In this document: positions 21,313-33,010 of the stretch, one piece after another
Numbering within the stretch: position 1 is the first letter of the stretch
How the letters are laid out: every line of letters begins with the position of its first letter
Program-made: the position numbers and the translations under genes
Notes under the pieces: model-generated
What the model was told of the DNA's origin: nothing
Seen by the model: the letters and a program-made list of their open reading frames with translations, nothing else
Database searches by the model: none
Source of the DNA: Adiantum capillus-veneris
Taxonomy: Eukaryota > Streptophyta > Polypodiopsida > Polypodiales > Pteridaceae
Length of the DNA stretch: 64,000 nt
Assembly: GCA_014529385.2 (NCBI GenBank)
Contig: CM043962.1
Span: forward strand, 39,738,098-39,802,097
Direction of reading: 5' to 3'

Positions 21313-23638
21313 TCAAAGGTTGAGACCTTTCTCCAAAGTAGCATACTCAGCTTCATTGTTGCTTTGTGCGGTAAGCTTCAAACTCCTTTTAGTTACCAAA
21401 GCACCTTGAGGATCATAAACTACCACACCTCCTGAAGCTTCACCATGCGCTTTCCTGTAAGAGCCATCAAAAAACAATAGATAGGCATTGTCTATGTCAG
21501 GAGCTTCCATGTGTTGCTTCTTCACTGCATCCTCTTTAAGAAGAAGAGTGATTTCCTTATAGGTAAGCAAATCATCCAATGTAGCCCTTGTACTCTCCTC
21601 AACAAGAAAACAGAATTGGAATTCTTGTAGCTCCACAATCCACTTCATGAGCCTCTTTGACAAAGTAGGGCTATTCACCAATTGAGGTAGAAGAGTGTAG
21701 CTAGTGAGGAATGTGAATGGTTTAGGGAGAAGGTAGTGCCTAAACCTTCTACATGCATAAATCACACTTACCATAATGAGCTCCACCTCAGTATAGCCTC
21801 TCTCCACCTCTAGCTTCACCCTGCTAGCACAATAGATAGGCTTCATGTAGTGAGAATTGTTACCTCGTTGAAGAAGCATAGCTCCAATAGCATCCTCACC
21901 TACTGATGGATTCACATAAAACTCCTTATCCCAATTAGGATCTTGCATAGCAGGAAGAGAACCAAGAACCTCTTTGATACCTTGGAAAACCTCTTCACAT
22001 TCATTTGTCCATTGTAGAGGATCCAACCTTGCTACTTGTTGTCGAGGATAAAGAAGTTGAGAGGACAAAGGAATGAACCTTGCCATATACTTCACCTTTT
22101 GAATAAAAGTAGAAAGTTGCTTTGTATCTTTAGGTGATGGGAGGAGCACCAAAGCCTTCACTTTGTCATGATCCGCTTCAATCCCATTCTCTGAGATCAT
22201 ATGCCCCAAAAACTTCACTCTTGGTTGAGCAAGATGACACGTCTTTGGGTTGAGTTGACCCCCACTTTCATCATATTGCTTCAATGCCATCCCAAGCTTT
22301 GCACAATGATCCTTTCTAGAGCTATAAACACAAAAGTCATCAATAAGATCCTTCACAAACTTGCCAAGAAAGGGAGAGAACACCTTGTTGACGCGCTTTT
22401 GATACCATGCACAGCCATTCATAAGACCAAAAGGAAGTACACAATAACAAAAGCATCCCAATGGCGTGATAAATGTGGTCTTCTTTTGATCTTCCAAAGC
22501 CAAGGTGAGCTGAAAATATCCAGAGAATCCATCACATACGCTATACCTCTCATGCCCTGCAATAGAATCAAGTATGTCATCTATGAAAGGAAGAGGGTAT
22601 GGATCCCTCTTCATGGCTGCGTTTACAGGCTTAAAATCAACACATATCCTCCACTTTCCATCCTTCTTAGGTGTGACCACAATAGGACTCACCCATTCTG
22701 CAGTGCTCACAGGACATATGAAACCTGCTTCAAGAAGCTTGTCTACCTCTTCCTTTAAAGCATTAAGTTGTACCTGTCCCATTCTCCTTAGCTTTTGGCA
22801 TACGGGCTGAGCTCCTTCCTTGATTGGAATGTGGATTTCCTCTCTCTTAAAGCCTCTAATTTCCTCATAAGAAGTGATGAATAAATGGGGAAATTGTTGT
22901 ATCATATGCAGGTACTCACCCTTCTCATGACTAGTCAAGTCGGAAAACAACATACCTTGTATCAGCTCCTGTTTGACATTAGGTTGAACTTTGGGTTGCA
23001 TCAGCTCTTCAATTTTCTCATAAGGACCAGAGATATCCTCATTCTCCATAAGGCCAAGAAATCTTTGTTTCTCATCATGCTCTTCTTCGAGAAACAAGGA
23101 GGAAACATCTAGATCACTATCGCTGCTATCTACCACTTCACTGCCCTCATCCCCATTGTCTTCTTCTTCACTTGAGTACTCTTCTTCATCACTTTTCTCA
23201 TCAAAATCAGCATCCAAATATTGCTTGCTAGCCATGTCAAACCTCTTCTTATCACCCCTTCTATTGTAGAGAGTGATGGTACCATGTCCCCAATCCTGTA
23301 TAGCTTTGGTTGCCTGTAACCATGGTCTTCCAAGGATGAGAGGGAAAGCACCAATACCCGCGGGCATAACATGGCAATTCACCAGCACCTTAAAATCAAA
23401 TACATCCACCTCTAAGTCCTTTACAACTCCCAAGCACCTCACCCTTGATTGGTTGGCAAGCTTTATGCGAAAACCTGAAGTCTTCACCATGTTGAGTCCC
23501 AACTTTGATACACAAGCTTGAGTAATAACACATATCTGTGCACCTCCATCAATATAAGCCTCTCCAATGAACTTCCTCTTATGCCATGCATCCATAGTAG
23601 GACATATGTCAGGTAACTCATTCAAAGACAAGACTCTC
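21313..23638 (-). pseudogene. pol: Protease, reverse transcriptase, RNase H, start of second RNase H (C)
   Basis: The right end is cut by D at 23638; the apparent start is not a real start codon. Residues 1-140 are retropepsin (EAYIDGGAQICVI, FPLILGRPWLQATKAIQDWG). An acidic spacer follows (DEEEYSSEEEDNGDEG). Reverse transcriptase spans about 260-470, with LLEAGFICPVSTAEWVSPIV, WRICVDFKPVN and LIDDFCVYS as the D-D box. RNase H is about 540-690, and a second, archaeal-type RNase H begins at LLFFDGSYRKAHG with NNEAEYATLEKGL. Two RNase H domains in tandem mark the plant Tat group. An in-frame TGA ends it. Confidence 0.9.
23634..23638. repeat. Target-site duplication of element D (CTCTC)
   Basis: CTCTC lies here and again at 36146-36150 on the far side of D. 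Both copies belong to the gag-pol sequence of C. Confidence 0.8.
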
Positions 23639-24113
23639 TGTAAGGTTTTAAGTTTCCGAAACCTTCAAAACTGTACTAAGCTTGAAAAACTTAATGGAAA
23701 ATACTATTGCAGGACTCCAAACACTATTAATTTTGGTATTTTTGGAATTATAAGCAGAGATTTACTATGTCTAGAAATTTTCAGAATCTGATTCCGATAA
23801 AAACGGGAACAGTTACGGGACCTGGAAAATTACCATAGAAATTTAATTAATAACAAAAATTGGATGGTTTCATTTTAATCATTAGCAAAGACTTCTTTAC
23901 ACTAAGGTTCTAGAGTTAAATAGGAAATTCCAAATTTCATCATGGAAAATCTGCAAAAATCAAACATGCAAATTCTGGAAGGTATGGGGTGAGTGTGGAA
24001 GCTGTGGAAACTTGCCAGGGGCAGTGATGGCAAACAAATGCGCCATTTTCAAGCTGGGGGGCTGCTTGGACTAGGGGAAAGCTGCCAAAAGCTGCCAGAT
24101 GCCCAGAAAAAGC

Positions 24114-24121
24114 TATAAATA
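24114..24121 (+). promoter_or_regulatory. TATA box of the D LTR
   Basis: The sequence tataaata is followed by a pyrimidine-rich leader (tctctctcatctagcgag), and is kept in the 3' LTR. Confidence 0.6.
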
Positions 24122-24570
24122 GGACCATTCTCTTCATATTTTGTTAGACTCGGAGCCTTGAGAATTTCTCTCTCATCTAGCGAGAAACACTACGCAGAAA
24201 TCATTAGAGTTAAATCTCTAATTGATTAACCCTAACGGTAATTAACCTAATCCTTCTTAATTAGTAAGGTTAGATTAAGATAAATGGTTAATTAATCAAA
24301 GATTAGGCCTATATATGCTTCTTAAACCTCTTTAAATTAATTAATCTCTACTGATTATTATAATTAAGCTTTGTAATACTAAGTTAATTATTTATCCTCT
24401 CATATTAGGGCTGAAATTAGCCAATTTAACCATGAATTAATGGTAAAAATATTAATTAGGATTAGATTAAGTTGAATTATTTATTAGAGATACATTAGAT
24501 AGTTATTAATCTAGGAAAATTATCCTATAATTTTCTCAGAAGTTTTCCTAATTAATTAGGCCTAATTACT

Positions 24571-25740
24571 TTGTTTTTTGAACAATTTTAATAGGGGAAA
24601 TTAGTAAATGGAATTCAAATGCCTCCATATAATTATAAGTGGTTAAGTAGGTGTTCAATAACCCGTGATAATTAGGACAAGTTCAGAAAATTAATTTAGC
24701 TAATTATTTTAGCTAAAATACCATGTTTTTTGAGCAATTTTAATAGGGGAAATTAGTAAATGGAATTCAAATGCTTGCATATAATTATCAGTCGTTAATT
24801 AGGTGTTCAATAAACCATGATAATTAGGAAAATTTCAGAAATTTAATTTAGCTAATTATTTTAGCTAAAATACCCAGGTTTTTTTTAGCAATTTTAATAG
24901 GGAAAATTAGTAAATGGAATTAAAATGCTTCCATATAATTATCAGTGGTTGATTAAGTGTTCAAGTACTTGCGATAATTAGGAGAAGTTCAGAAAGATAA
25001 CTTAGCTAATTACTTTAGCTAAAATACTCTATTTTTTGAGCAATTTTAATAGGGCAAATTAGTAAATGGAATGTAAACACTTCCAAATAATTATCAGTGG
25101 TTAATTAGGTGTTCAAGAACCCGTGATAATAAGGAGAAGTTCATAAATTTAATTTAGCTAATTATTTTAGCTAAAATACCCTATTTTGAGCAATTTTAAT
25201 AGGGGAAATTAGTAAATGGAATTCAAATGCTCTTGTATAATTATCAGTGGTTAAATAAGTGTTCAAGTACCTGTGATAATTAGGAGAAGTTCAGAAAGTC
25301 AATTTAGCTAATTACTTTAGCTAAAATACTCTGTTTCTTAAGCAATTTTAATAGAGAAAATTAGTAAATAAAATTTAAACACATCCATATAATTATCAGT
25401 GGTTAATTAGGTGTTCAAAAACGGGTGATAATTAGGAGAAGTTCAGGAAATTAAATTAGCTAATTACTTTAGCTAAAATACCCTGTTTTTTGAGCAATTT
25501 AAATAGAGGAAATTAGTAAATGGAATTCAAATGTTTTCATATAATTATCAGGGATTAATAGGTGTTCAAAAACCCGTGATAATTAGGAGAAATTCAAAAA
25601 ATAAATCTAGCTAATTACTTTAGCTAAAATACCCTGTTTTATGAGAAATTTAAATAAGGGAAATTAGAAAATAGATTTAAATTGAATTGAGATCTTTATC
25701 AAAGGTTTATTAGACCTCAAGGAACCTGTGGTAATTATGC
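24571..25740 (+). repeat. Eight tandem units of about 152 bp in the D 5' LTR
   Basis: Units begin near 24571, 24724, 24876, 25030, 25181, 25331, 25483 and 25635, each with a gcaattttaatag-type word. Each carries tagctaatta-t-tttagcta, an imperfect inverted repeat, and the last unit is degenerate. The 3' LTR has the same eight units (33011-34170), so the array predates this insertion. Confidence 0.9.
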
Positions 25741-26101
25741 TACCATTAGAAAATTAGTTTAATTGTATATCCCAGTAAAATTACTCAAATTCTTGGGAAG
25801 AATAAAAAAGGGAAATATAGTAAAGTTAATAGAAACACTTTGATATCAATACCAGAGAAGGAATATACCTTGGGAAATCTATCATAATTATCCTAACCTT
25901 AGAAAAATAGTTTAGGTACGTATTTTGGTGAAAAGTAACCAATTTTTGTATATAATGGATAAGAAAAATTAAGAAATAAAATTATCTAAGTGCCAAAGAA
26001 TTAACCGAGGTCCAAAACCCTTATTTTTGGGTAAACAAGGAAAAATAAATGTTATTCAATAAATCCTCTAATGGATTAAGTCTTTTTATAAGGCTGCCGA
26101 A

Positions 26102-26314
26102 ATGGCTCCCAAGAGAACCAGGGGGAACCCTTTGACGGAAGATGAAGATGTTAGTAACAAACGAAACAAAGCAACTAACGACCATGAAGCAGGGCCTAGC
26201 CATAGGCCAACAGAGGAGAGTTTACGGGCACCTGCCCCACAGCAGATGGACGACCAGTCCCAGGTGGATTTCAATTATGCCATTAATAAACTTTTAGATT
26301 TCAGTTCAAGTTAA
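26102..26314 (+). CDS. LTR-embedded ORF, probable gag N-terminus (D, 5' LTR)
   Basis: A 70-codon ORF has a good start context (gccgaaATGGCT). It begins MAPKRTRGNPLTEDED, is basic then Ser/Pro/Gln-rich, and ends VDFNYAINKLLDFSSS. A basic start followed by an A-I-N-x-L-x-D stretch resembles the N-terminus of chromovirus gag proteins. The gag frame of the internal region is open from 27909 without an ATG until 28047. The ORF may therefore be a first coding exon joined by splicing across the primer site. No phase-compatible splice pair was settled. Confidence 0.45.
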   Translation: MAPKRTRGNPLTEDEDVSNKRNKATNDHEAGPSHRPTEESLRAPAPQQMDDQSQVDFNYAINKLLDFSSS

Positions 26315-27090
26315 GCATTGCATACGTAAGGTTAGGGAGAAAAAAACTGGCTGTAAATGGAAGGTAACTTCCACGAAACCCGCGAGCAATGACTAACGTG
26401 CCAGTGAGTAAATGCCGTAAGCGGCCAAGACCCGTAGTGGATGCCAGCTCAAGGTGTAGAGCTCGACATCTCAACATTAGTACTAGTCAGTGATACCTTA
26501 AAATGACAGTACCTTGTCTTAAGTTTAAAGATGTCTGTTTTCTGAAAGAATGCTTTCAATGCTGTTTTCAAAGGTTGTCTTAAGGATATGCACTTTGAAA
26601 AGTTAAAAAAGAATCATTATTTTAATTGTGGAATGAATGTGGTAGTAATTAAACAACAATAGAATCATGTGTGAGTGGGGGCTGGTAAGTGAGGATTGAC
26701 TAAGGTTGTCAATCATGGACGGGTGGACCTGATTAGTCAGGTAACTATCCATTCCCGCGCACTAAAACGATTAGAAACTTCTTCACTTGGACAAGGAATC
26801 CACCAGCGGCTGTGCCCTCACATATGCTAGAGGGAAAAAAGCGTTGGCTAAGGAAACCTTAATCTAAAGGATGAAGATTTAGGGCCGGAATTTATTTTTT
26901 TCTAGGGTCCCGTTTCCACTGCGAGACAGGACTAGGTCTCTTCTAGGGCTATAAACCTAAACCATTGTCAATGGTAAGGGTGAATTCCCTGGAACTTTGT
27001 TTTTTAAAAGACTTTGACCTTAGTAGGCCTAGAGACCTGTCAAAGGTTCCATCCCGCTTTTGGTGTCGGCGGGTTTGGAGACCTTACAAG

Positions 27091-27102
27091 TGGTATCAGA
27101 GC
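27091..27102 (+). promoter_or_regulatory. Primer-binding site (D), initiator-Met tRNA
   Basis: TGGTATCAGAGC lies two bases after the 5' LTR end. It is the standard complement of the plant initiator-Met tRNA 3' end. Confidence 0.9.
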
Positions 27103-27191
27103 ATGGTTTAATAAGGTCCTGACCTTAGAAGGGTAAAATTTGGAAAATAGGCATAAGTTGTATTGCATTTTTAATTATAGTATATTGTGAA

Positions 27192-27686
27192 ATGAGAATT
27201 TCCCTATCAATACAAGAAAATATCCGCCAAGCTTACCAAAAGTTTGTGATTTTCAACATCATGTTCGAGGCTGCTTGCAGCTCCAACAACTTTGTACTTC
27301 GCAAGAGCATGATGCAATTGTTAGATTTAATGTTTTCCCCTCCTCCTACATGGGGAATCAGCTGGTCACAGTTTGGCGGAATTTTCCTGATTGATGCGGG
27401 ACAGTTAGAAGGGTTGACACTCAATCTAAAAAGACTCAAGTGGGTAGAAACACTTCGGACCATCGAAGTTTTCTTCTTTAGTGGGACTGAAGATCCAGAT
27501 CAGACCATTGTGGTAGATGGGGTAGAAGTGTTACAGAATCAGTGGGTCTATGATCAGGTATCCACAGTAATATACTCAGGTAGGATCAAGCCCATGAGAG
27601 TAGGCCCAAGGTTTAGGGGACCAAAAGACGTCATCTTTTTTGATCCCCTGTCAGACCCACCAGTGGTAAAGAGGTTGTTGATTTAG
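27192..27686 (+). CDS. Unrecognised 164-residue ORF between primer site and gag (D)
   Basis: An intact ORF lies 90 bp after the primer site on the sense strand, ahead of gag. It starts MRISLSIQENIRQAYQKF and contains FSPPPTWGISWSQFGG, LKWVETLRTIEVFFFSG and GPRFRGPKDVIFFDPL. There is no zinc knuckle, membrane segment or catalytic motif I know. Chromoviruses normally have no ORF here. It could be an accessory protein, a captured host exon, or chance. The region after it (27687-27908) has short TATA-like repeats and no frame. Confidence 0.45.
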   Translation: MRISLSIQENIRQAYQKFVIFNIMFEAACSSNNFVLRKSMMQLLDLMFSPPPTWGISWSQFGGIFLIDAGQLEGLTLNLKRLKWVETLRTIEVFFFSGTEDPDQTIVVDGVEVLQNQWVYDQVSTVIYSGRIKPMRVGPRFRGPKDVIFFDPLSDPPVVKRLLI

Positions 27687-27908
27687 GGAATCACACATTG
27701 TATATAGTATGATCCCATCTTGTACATAGTATGAGTCAGTGTTGTATCAACCTTTGTATATACCATGGTTTTATGACATGCTTGTGTAGTTAAATTGAAA
27801 TGTTGTTAATGATTGTCAGATTCTGTTTTTAGTGTGTTAAAAAGTATATAAATTAGAGAACTACATGACAAAACAAAAGAAGTATAAACACTAAAACATC
27901 TTCATTAA

Positions 27909-30191
27909 TTACAAACTCAGGGAATTGCCCAAAGTCTCTATACTCCCACCCAGGAAAAGAAACTACTGTTAAAACAAGTTCAACTCCCAACTTTCAAGGG
28001 AGAAGGAACCAATTTAGAACGTGATGCCGAAGCATGGCTCGACGCCATGGATGATTATTTCTTGGTAGAAGGAACTGCTTCAGAAAATCAAGCAATGTTA
28101 GGAATGTTCCGGCTCACCGGAGATGCCAAACTCTGGTGGAAACAATACTATAGGGATAATCCTTCCATTAGTCCCTCTTGGGAAAGAATGAAGCAGGCAG
28201 TGAAAGAAAGATATCTTCCTCCAGCTCACCAAGCTATCAAGATGAACGAGTTCTTCGCCCTCAAACAGTTAGGGCTTACTTTGGAAGAGTATTACACCAA
28301 ATATGTGTCTTTATGACGATACGCACCACCAATGACTATGGAACAACAGATTGCTCGCTTTTGTCAGGGTTTAAATAAACCCTTGAGCAACCGGCTGGAA
28401 GCTATGAGACCCACCTCTATTCAAGATGCTCTTCTAAGAGCTAAACCACTTGCAGCGGAAGGGAACCCTCCTGCCAGGAACTATTACAACTACAATAACT
28501 CTAGAGGAAGAGCAAGGGGGAATTATAATCAAGGAGGTCAACGAAGGACAGTGTCAGCTGTAGCCACCATAGAGCAGACTTTTCTGAACATAAGATGCTA
28601 TGGGTGCAATAGAATGGGACACTACAGGAGTCAATGTCCTGAGGGGCAAAATCCTCAAACTGCTATCGGAACCCCTTCTCAGACTCAAATAGGACAAGGG
28701 AATAATCAAAGAGGTAGAGGCAATAGAGGACGAGGCAGAGGAAGAGGTAGAGGATCCAGAACTTATGCTGCATTAGGAGAACCTACATTGCAGGATGAGG
28801 AAGATGAAAGAGCTACTCTTTTTGCCGCCATTGATAATCCTGGAGCTCGACAACAGTACACTGTCATCCAAACCACTGCAAACAGAGAAGGTGAACAATT
28901 TGAACTACTTATAGATTGTGGCAACACGCACTCTTTTCTCTCCCCTAAATGTTTAAGAAAACTTAAATTGAACCGATATCCTACCAAGAAATTAGTAGTA
29001 GAATTAGCAAATGGGAAAGAGGTTCTATCTCAATTTACAGCTGGGAAAGTTGAGTTTGAACTAGGGGGAACCCTGACTTCATCCTACTTTCGAACTCTTC
29101 CAGTAGGAATCTATGATGGTATCCTAGGAATGGATTGGCTAATCAAAAATCAAGCCCAAATTCACTGTGCTCAAGGGAACTTAACCTTCAAAAATCACTT
29201 AGGTGAAGAAACATTAGTACAAGGATTAAATGGGAAACCTAAGGCTCATTTAGTCAAGGCTAGCCGACTTCTGAAGGGGTTACGTAAAGGGCAACAGATC
29301 TTTGTAGTAAAACTTAACAAGGCAGATGATTCAAGGGACAACCCAACTCCAGAATGGCTTAAAGAATTTTCGGATATATTTCCGGAAGATCTTTCGAATT
29401 TACCTACTCCCAAAGATATAGACCACGCAATTGAAACCTTTCCAAGTAGTGAACCAATTTCAAGAAGACCCTACAAAATGTCCCTCCCTGAAGCTATTGA
29501 ATTAAAAGAACAACTTCGTCAGCTTATTGAGCAGGGATTCATAAGACCAAGCATTTCACCTTGGGGAGCACCTGTTCTGTTCCAAAAGAAGAAGGACGGA
29601 TCCTTACGTCTCTGCATTGATTATAGGGGGCTTAACCAGGTATCAGTAAAGAATAAGTATCCCATTCCACGCATCGATGAATTGCTTGACAGGTTACATG
29701 GAGCCAAGGTATTCACAAAAATTGATCTCAGATCAGGTTACCACCAAATCCGGATTAAGGAGGCAGATATTTACAAAACTACTTTCAACACCCGGTATGG
29801 GCATTATGAATTCATAGTGATGCCCTTTGGCCTTACAAATGCTCCAGCCACTTTTAACCGTCTCATGCAAGATATATTTAGAGAATATCTGGATGATTTT
29901 GTGTTGGTGTTTTTCGATGATATCCTGGTATATTCTAAGGATGAAAAACATCATGAAGACCATGTACATAAAGTACTCCATCTTCTACGCCAACATCAGT
30001 TATATGCCAAGATGAGTAAATGTGTGTTCTCCACACCAAAAGTTAGTTATCTTGGTTTTATAATCAACCCTGAAGGAATTTCAATAGACCCCACAAAGGT
30101 TAAAGATATAATAGACTGGCCACAACCCAAAACAGTCAGTGAGATTAGAGGATTTTTGGACATTACAGGATGGTTATCGCTGCTCCCTTGA
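27909..30191 (+). pseudogene. pol: Gag, protease and reverse transcriptase (D)
   Basis: Gag is open from 27909 (LPTFKGEGTNLERDAEAW, first ATG 28047) and is interrupted by one in-frame TGA at 28314, consistent with CGA to TGA. It resumes in the same frame. The zinc knuckle [14 protein letters not shown] is at about 28595-28636, with a Gly/Arg-rich tail. Protease follows with [12 protein letters not shown] (usual D-C-G-A has Asn) and GILGMDWL. Reverse transcriptase has [30 protein letters not shown] and FFDDILVYS. The frame fails at ITGWLSLLP, where a deletion removed the Y-R-R-F-I stretch. Confidence 0.9.
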
Positions 30192-30727
30192 CGCAGTTAC
30201 TTAAAAAGTCAGCCAAACTTACCTGGGGGAAAGAACAGGAAGATTGTTTCTTCAAACTAAAACAAAATCTCACATCAGCTCCCGTACTCAAACTTCCGGA
30301 CTTCACTCAAGAGTTTGAAGTAGTAACAGATGCCAGCGGTCTTGCTATAGGAGGAGTCTTGAACCAAGAAGGTAGACCAGTCGCCTTTACCTCGCGAAAA
30401 TTAAGAATCCACGAGCTGAACTATCCAACTCATGATTTGGAACTTCTAGCTATCATCCATGCTCTAAAACCCTGGAGGCATTACCTTCTAGGAGGAAAAT
30501 TTCAATTGATCACCGATCATCAGAGTTTAAAATGGATTTTCTCACAAGCAACACTCAACATGAGGCAGAGAAGACGGATTGAACTATTACCGGAATATGA
30601 CTTTGAGATAAAGTATAAACCGGGGAAAGAGAATGTGGTTGCTGACGCTCTTAGCCGTAAGGTTTTTCTTGGGGCTATTTCCACAGTTGACAATCCAATC
30701 CTCTACAAGGTTAAAGAAGAGTTATAG
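30170..30727 (+). pseudogene. pol: RNase H (D)
   Basis: Shifted relative to the previous frame by the deletion, it carries [31 protein letters not shown] (Asp), THDLELLAIIHALKPWRHY (Glu) and LITDHQSLKWI (Asp), then KPGKENVVADALSRK. All RNase H acidic residues are present. It ends YKVKEEL at the left breakpoint of the inverted segment. Confidence 0.9.
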
Positions 30728-31416
30728 GCGAATTCCACCAAAGGAAGAAATTTGATCGATTTTCGGGGTTCCCTACCACAATAGGCTCTAAGGATGTCTT
30801 CAATGACTTGGTTTACTCTTTCTGTCTGGCCGTCTGTCTGGGGGTGATAGGATGTATTGAAACATAGCTGCGTTCCTAAGGATTCAAATAAAGCTTTCCA
30901 AAATTTTGAAGTGAATTTTGCATCTCTGTCACTGACTATTCTCTTAGGAAGCCCGTGCAATCTGAAGATCTCTTTGATAAAGAGACGGCTTATGTCTGAT
31001 GCAGTATAAGTTGTTTTTACAGGCATCAAGTGGGAGACTTTAGTCAACATATCCACTACCACCATAATGGAGTCGTAACCCCCTTGAATAGTGGGAAGTC
31101 GTGTTACAAAGTCCATGCTAATGAGTTCCCACTTCATCTGAGGAATGTCCAGAGGTTGAAGTTTTCCTGGCATCATTACCCATTCAGCCTTAATCTTTTG
31201 ACAGGAAAGACATTGTCTGATGTAGCGAAGTATATCTCCTTTCATTCCTGGCCAGAAATAGTTTTTCCTTATGGCATTAAGGGTCTTTGCATAGCCGGGA
31301 TGGCCGGCAACTGGAGCATTATGTCCTTCATAAAGGATTAACTCCTTTAATGTTGGATTTTTAGGAATGTAAAGCCGATACTTATAATAGAGAAGCCCCT
31401 CTTCAAGTGAATAATC
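30722..31416 (-). pseudogene. pol: Inverted integrase segment (D)
   Basis: Inside a plus-strand element this block reads only on the minus strand. From 31416 leftwards it gives DYSLEEGLLYYKYRLYIPKN, the zinc-binding region (EGHNAPVAGHPGY, QCLSCQK) and the core (SMDFVTRLPTIQGGYDSI, IVSDRDAKFTSKFW, HPQTDGQTERVNQ). All three catalytic acids remain. It ends EFAYNSS at the left breakpoint; the sequence that should follow (HQSIGMSPFNALYG) is on the plus strand at 31424. Both junctions fit a simple inversion of about 0.7 kb. Confidence 0.9.
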
Positions 31417-31420
31417 CTTG

Positions 31421-32052
31421 ATTCATCAAAGCATTGGGATGTCACCATTCAATGCTCTTTATGGGCATGAGTGTATATCACCCCTAAACTTTTCTGATCC
31501 TACTACAAGGGTAGAAGCTTCAAACAAATGTTGGAGGAAATGGAAGCCCAAACCAAAGCCATAAGGCAAGACATTCAGGCAGCCAAGGATCGCCAGAAAC
31601 AGTATGCTGATCAAAAATGGTCTGATCAAGTTTTCAAACAAGGAGATAAAGTATTCCTAAGGGTTCGGCCAAAAAGAAGCACTCTATCCTTGGGAAAATA
31701 CAAAAAACTAAGCCCCAGATATTGTGGACCGTATGAAGTGATTAAATTAATCAGTGATCAAGATTATAAACTAAAATTACCTGATCATCTCAAGGTCCAT
31801 AATGTTTTCCATATCAGTCTTCTAAAACCTTACATCCCAAATCCAAATCATACTCTGGACGACGAACAAGTTGTAATGCAGAAGCAAGGAATTCTTGAAC
31901 TTCAACCAAATTGTATTCTCGACACCATGGAAAGGAGTCTAAGAAACAGAGTTATCAAAGAATATTTGGTCAAATGGAAGGACTACCCTACTGAGGATGC
32001 CACCTGGGAGGATGAAGTATCCCTTCACAAGGATTTTACCAATTTTGGTTGA
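31421..32052 (+). pseudogene. pol: Integrase C-terminus and chromodomain (D)
   Basis: The frame resumes on the plus strand with HQSIGMSPFNALYGHEC, then a helix (QAAKDRQKQYADQKW), KLSPRYCGPYEVIKL (GPY/F) and VHNVFHISLLKPYIPN. It ends in a chromodomain: VIKEYLVKWKDYPTEDATW. Chromodomains of this kind steer integration towards marked chromatin in related elements. The stop is 35 bp before the 3' LTR. Confidence 0.9.
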
Positions 32053-32073
32053 GATGAGGACATCTCAAATCCT

Positions 32074-32087
32074 TAAGTTGGGGTGAT
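32074..32087 (+). promoter_or_regulatory. Polypurine tract (D)
   Basis: aagttggggtgat lies immediately before the 3' LTR start TGTAAGG, a usual form for this chromovirus group. Confidence 0.75.
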
Positions 32088-33010
32088 TGTAAGGTTTCCA
32101 GTTTCCGAAACCTTCAAAATTGTACTAAGCTTGAAAAACTTAATGGAAAATACTATTGCAGGACTCCAAACACTATTAATTTTGGTATTTTTGGAATTAT
32201 AAGCAGAGCTTTACTATGTCTAGAAATTTTCAGAATCTGATTCCGATAAAAACAGGAACAGTTACGGGACCTGGAAAATTACCATAGAAATTTAATTAAT
32301 AACAAAAATTGGATGGTTTCATTTTAATCATTAGCAAAGACTTCTTTACACTAAGGTTCTAGAGTTAAATAGGAAATTCCAAATTTCATCATGGAAAATC
32401 TGCAAAAATCAAACATGCAAATTCTGGAAGGTATGGGGTGAGTGTGGAAGCTGTGGAAACTTGCCAGGGGAAGTGATGGCAAACAAATGCGCCATTTTCA
32501 AGCTGGGGGGCTAGGGGAAAGCTGCCAAAAGCTGCCAGATGCCCAGAAAAAGCTATAAATAGGACCATTCTCTTCATATTTTGTTAGACTCGGAGCCTTG
32601 AGAATTTCTCTCTCATCTAGCGAGAAACACTACGCAGAAATCATTAGAGTTAAATCTCTAATTGATTAACCCTAACGGTAATTAACCTAATCCTTCTTAA
32701 TTAGTAAGGTTAGATTAAGATAAATGGTTAATTAATCAAAGATTAGGCCTATATATGCTTCTTAAACCTCTTTAAATTAATTAATCTCTACTGATTATTA
32801 TAATTAAGCTTCGTAATACTAAGCTAATTATTTATCCTCTCATATTAGGGCTGAAATTAGCCAATTTAACCATGAATTAATGGTAAAAATATTAATTAGG
32901 ATTAGATTAAGTTGAATTATTTATCAGAGATACATTAGATAGTTATTAATCTAGGAAAATTATCCTATAATTTTCTGAGAAGTTTTCCTAATTAACTAGG
33001 CCTAATTACT

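Larger units (their letters stand above)
23639..27088 (+). repeat. 5' LTR of D, 3450 bp
   Basis: The TATA box at 24114 puts the transcript start about 500 bp into the LTR, so most of the LTR would be transcribed leader. It holds eight roughly 152-bp tandem units and a 70-codon ORF. The rest (25740-26100 and 26315-27088) shows no gene. It aligns closely with the 3' LTR except for one 615-bp block present only there. Confidence 0.95.

Noticed and set aside
22201-22758. 185-codon plus-strand ORF over the C reverse transcriptase, and similar opposite-strand frames at 36294-37061
   Set aside because: These are antisense shadows of clearly recognised pol and gag frames.
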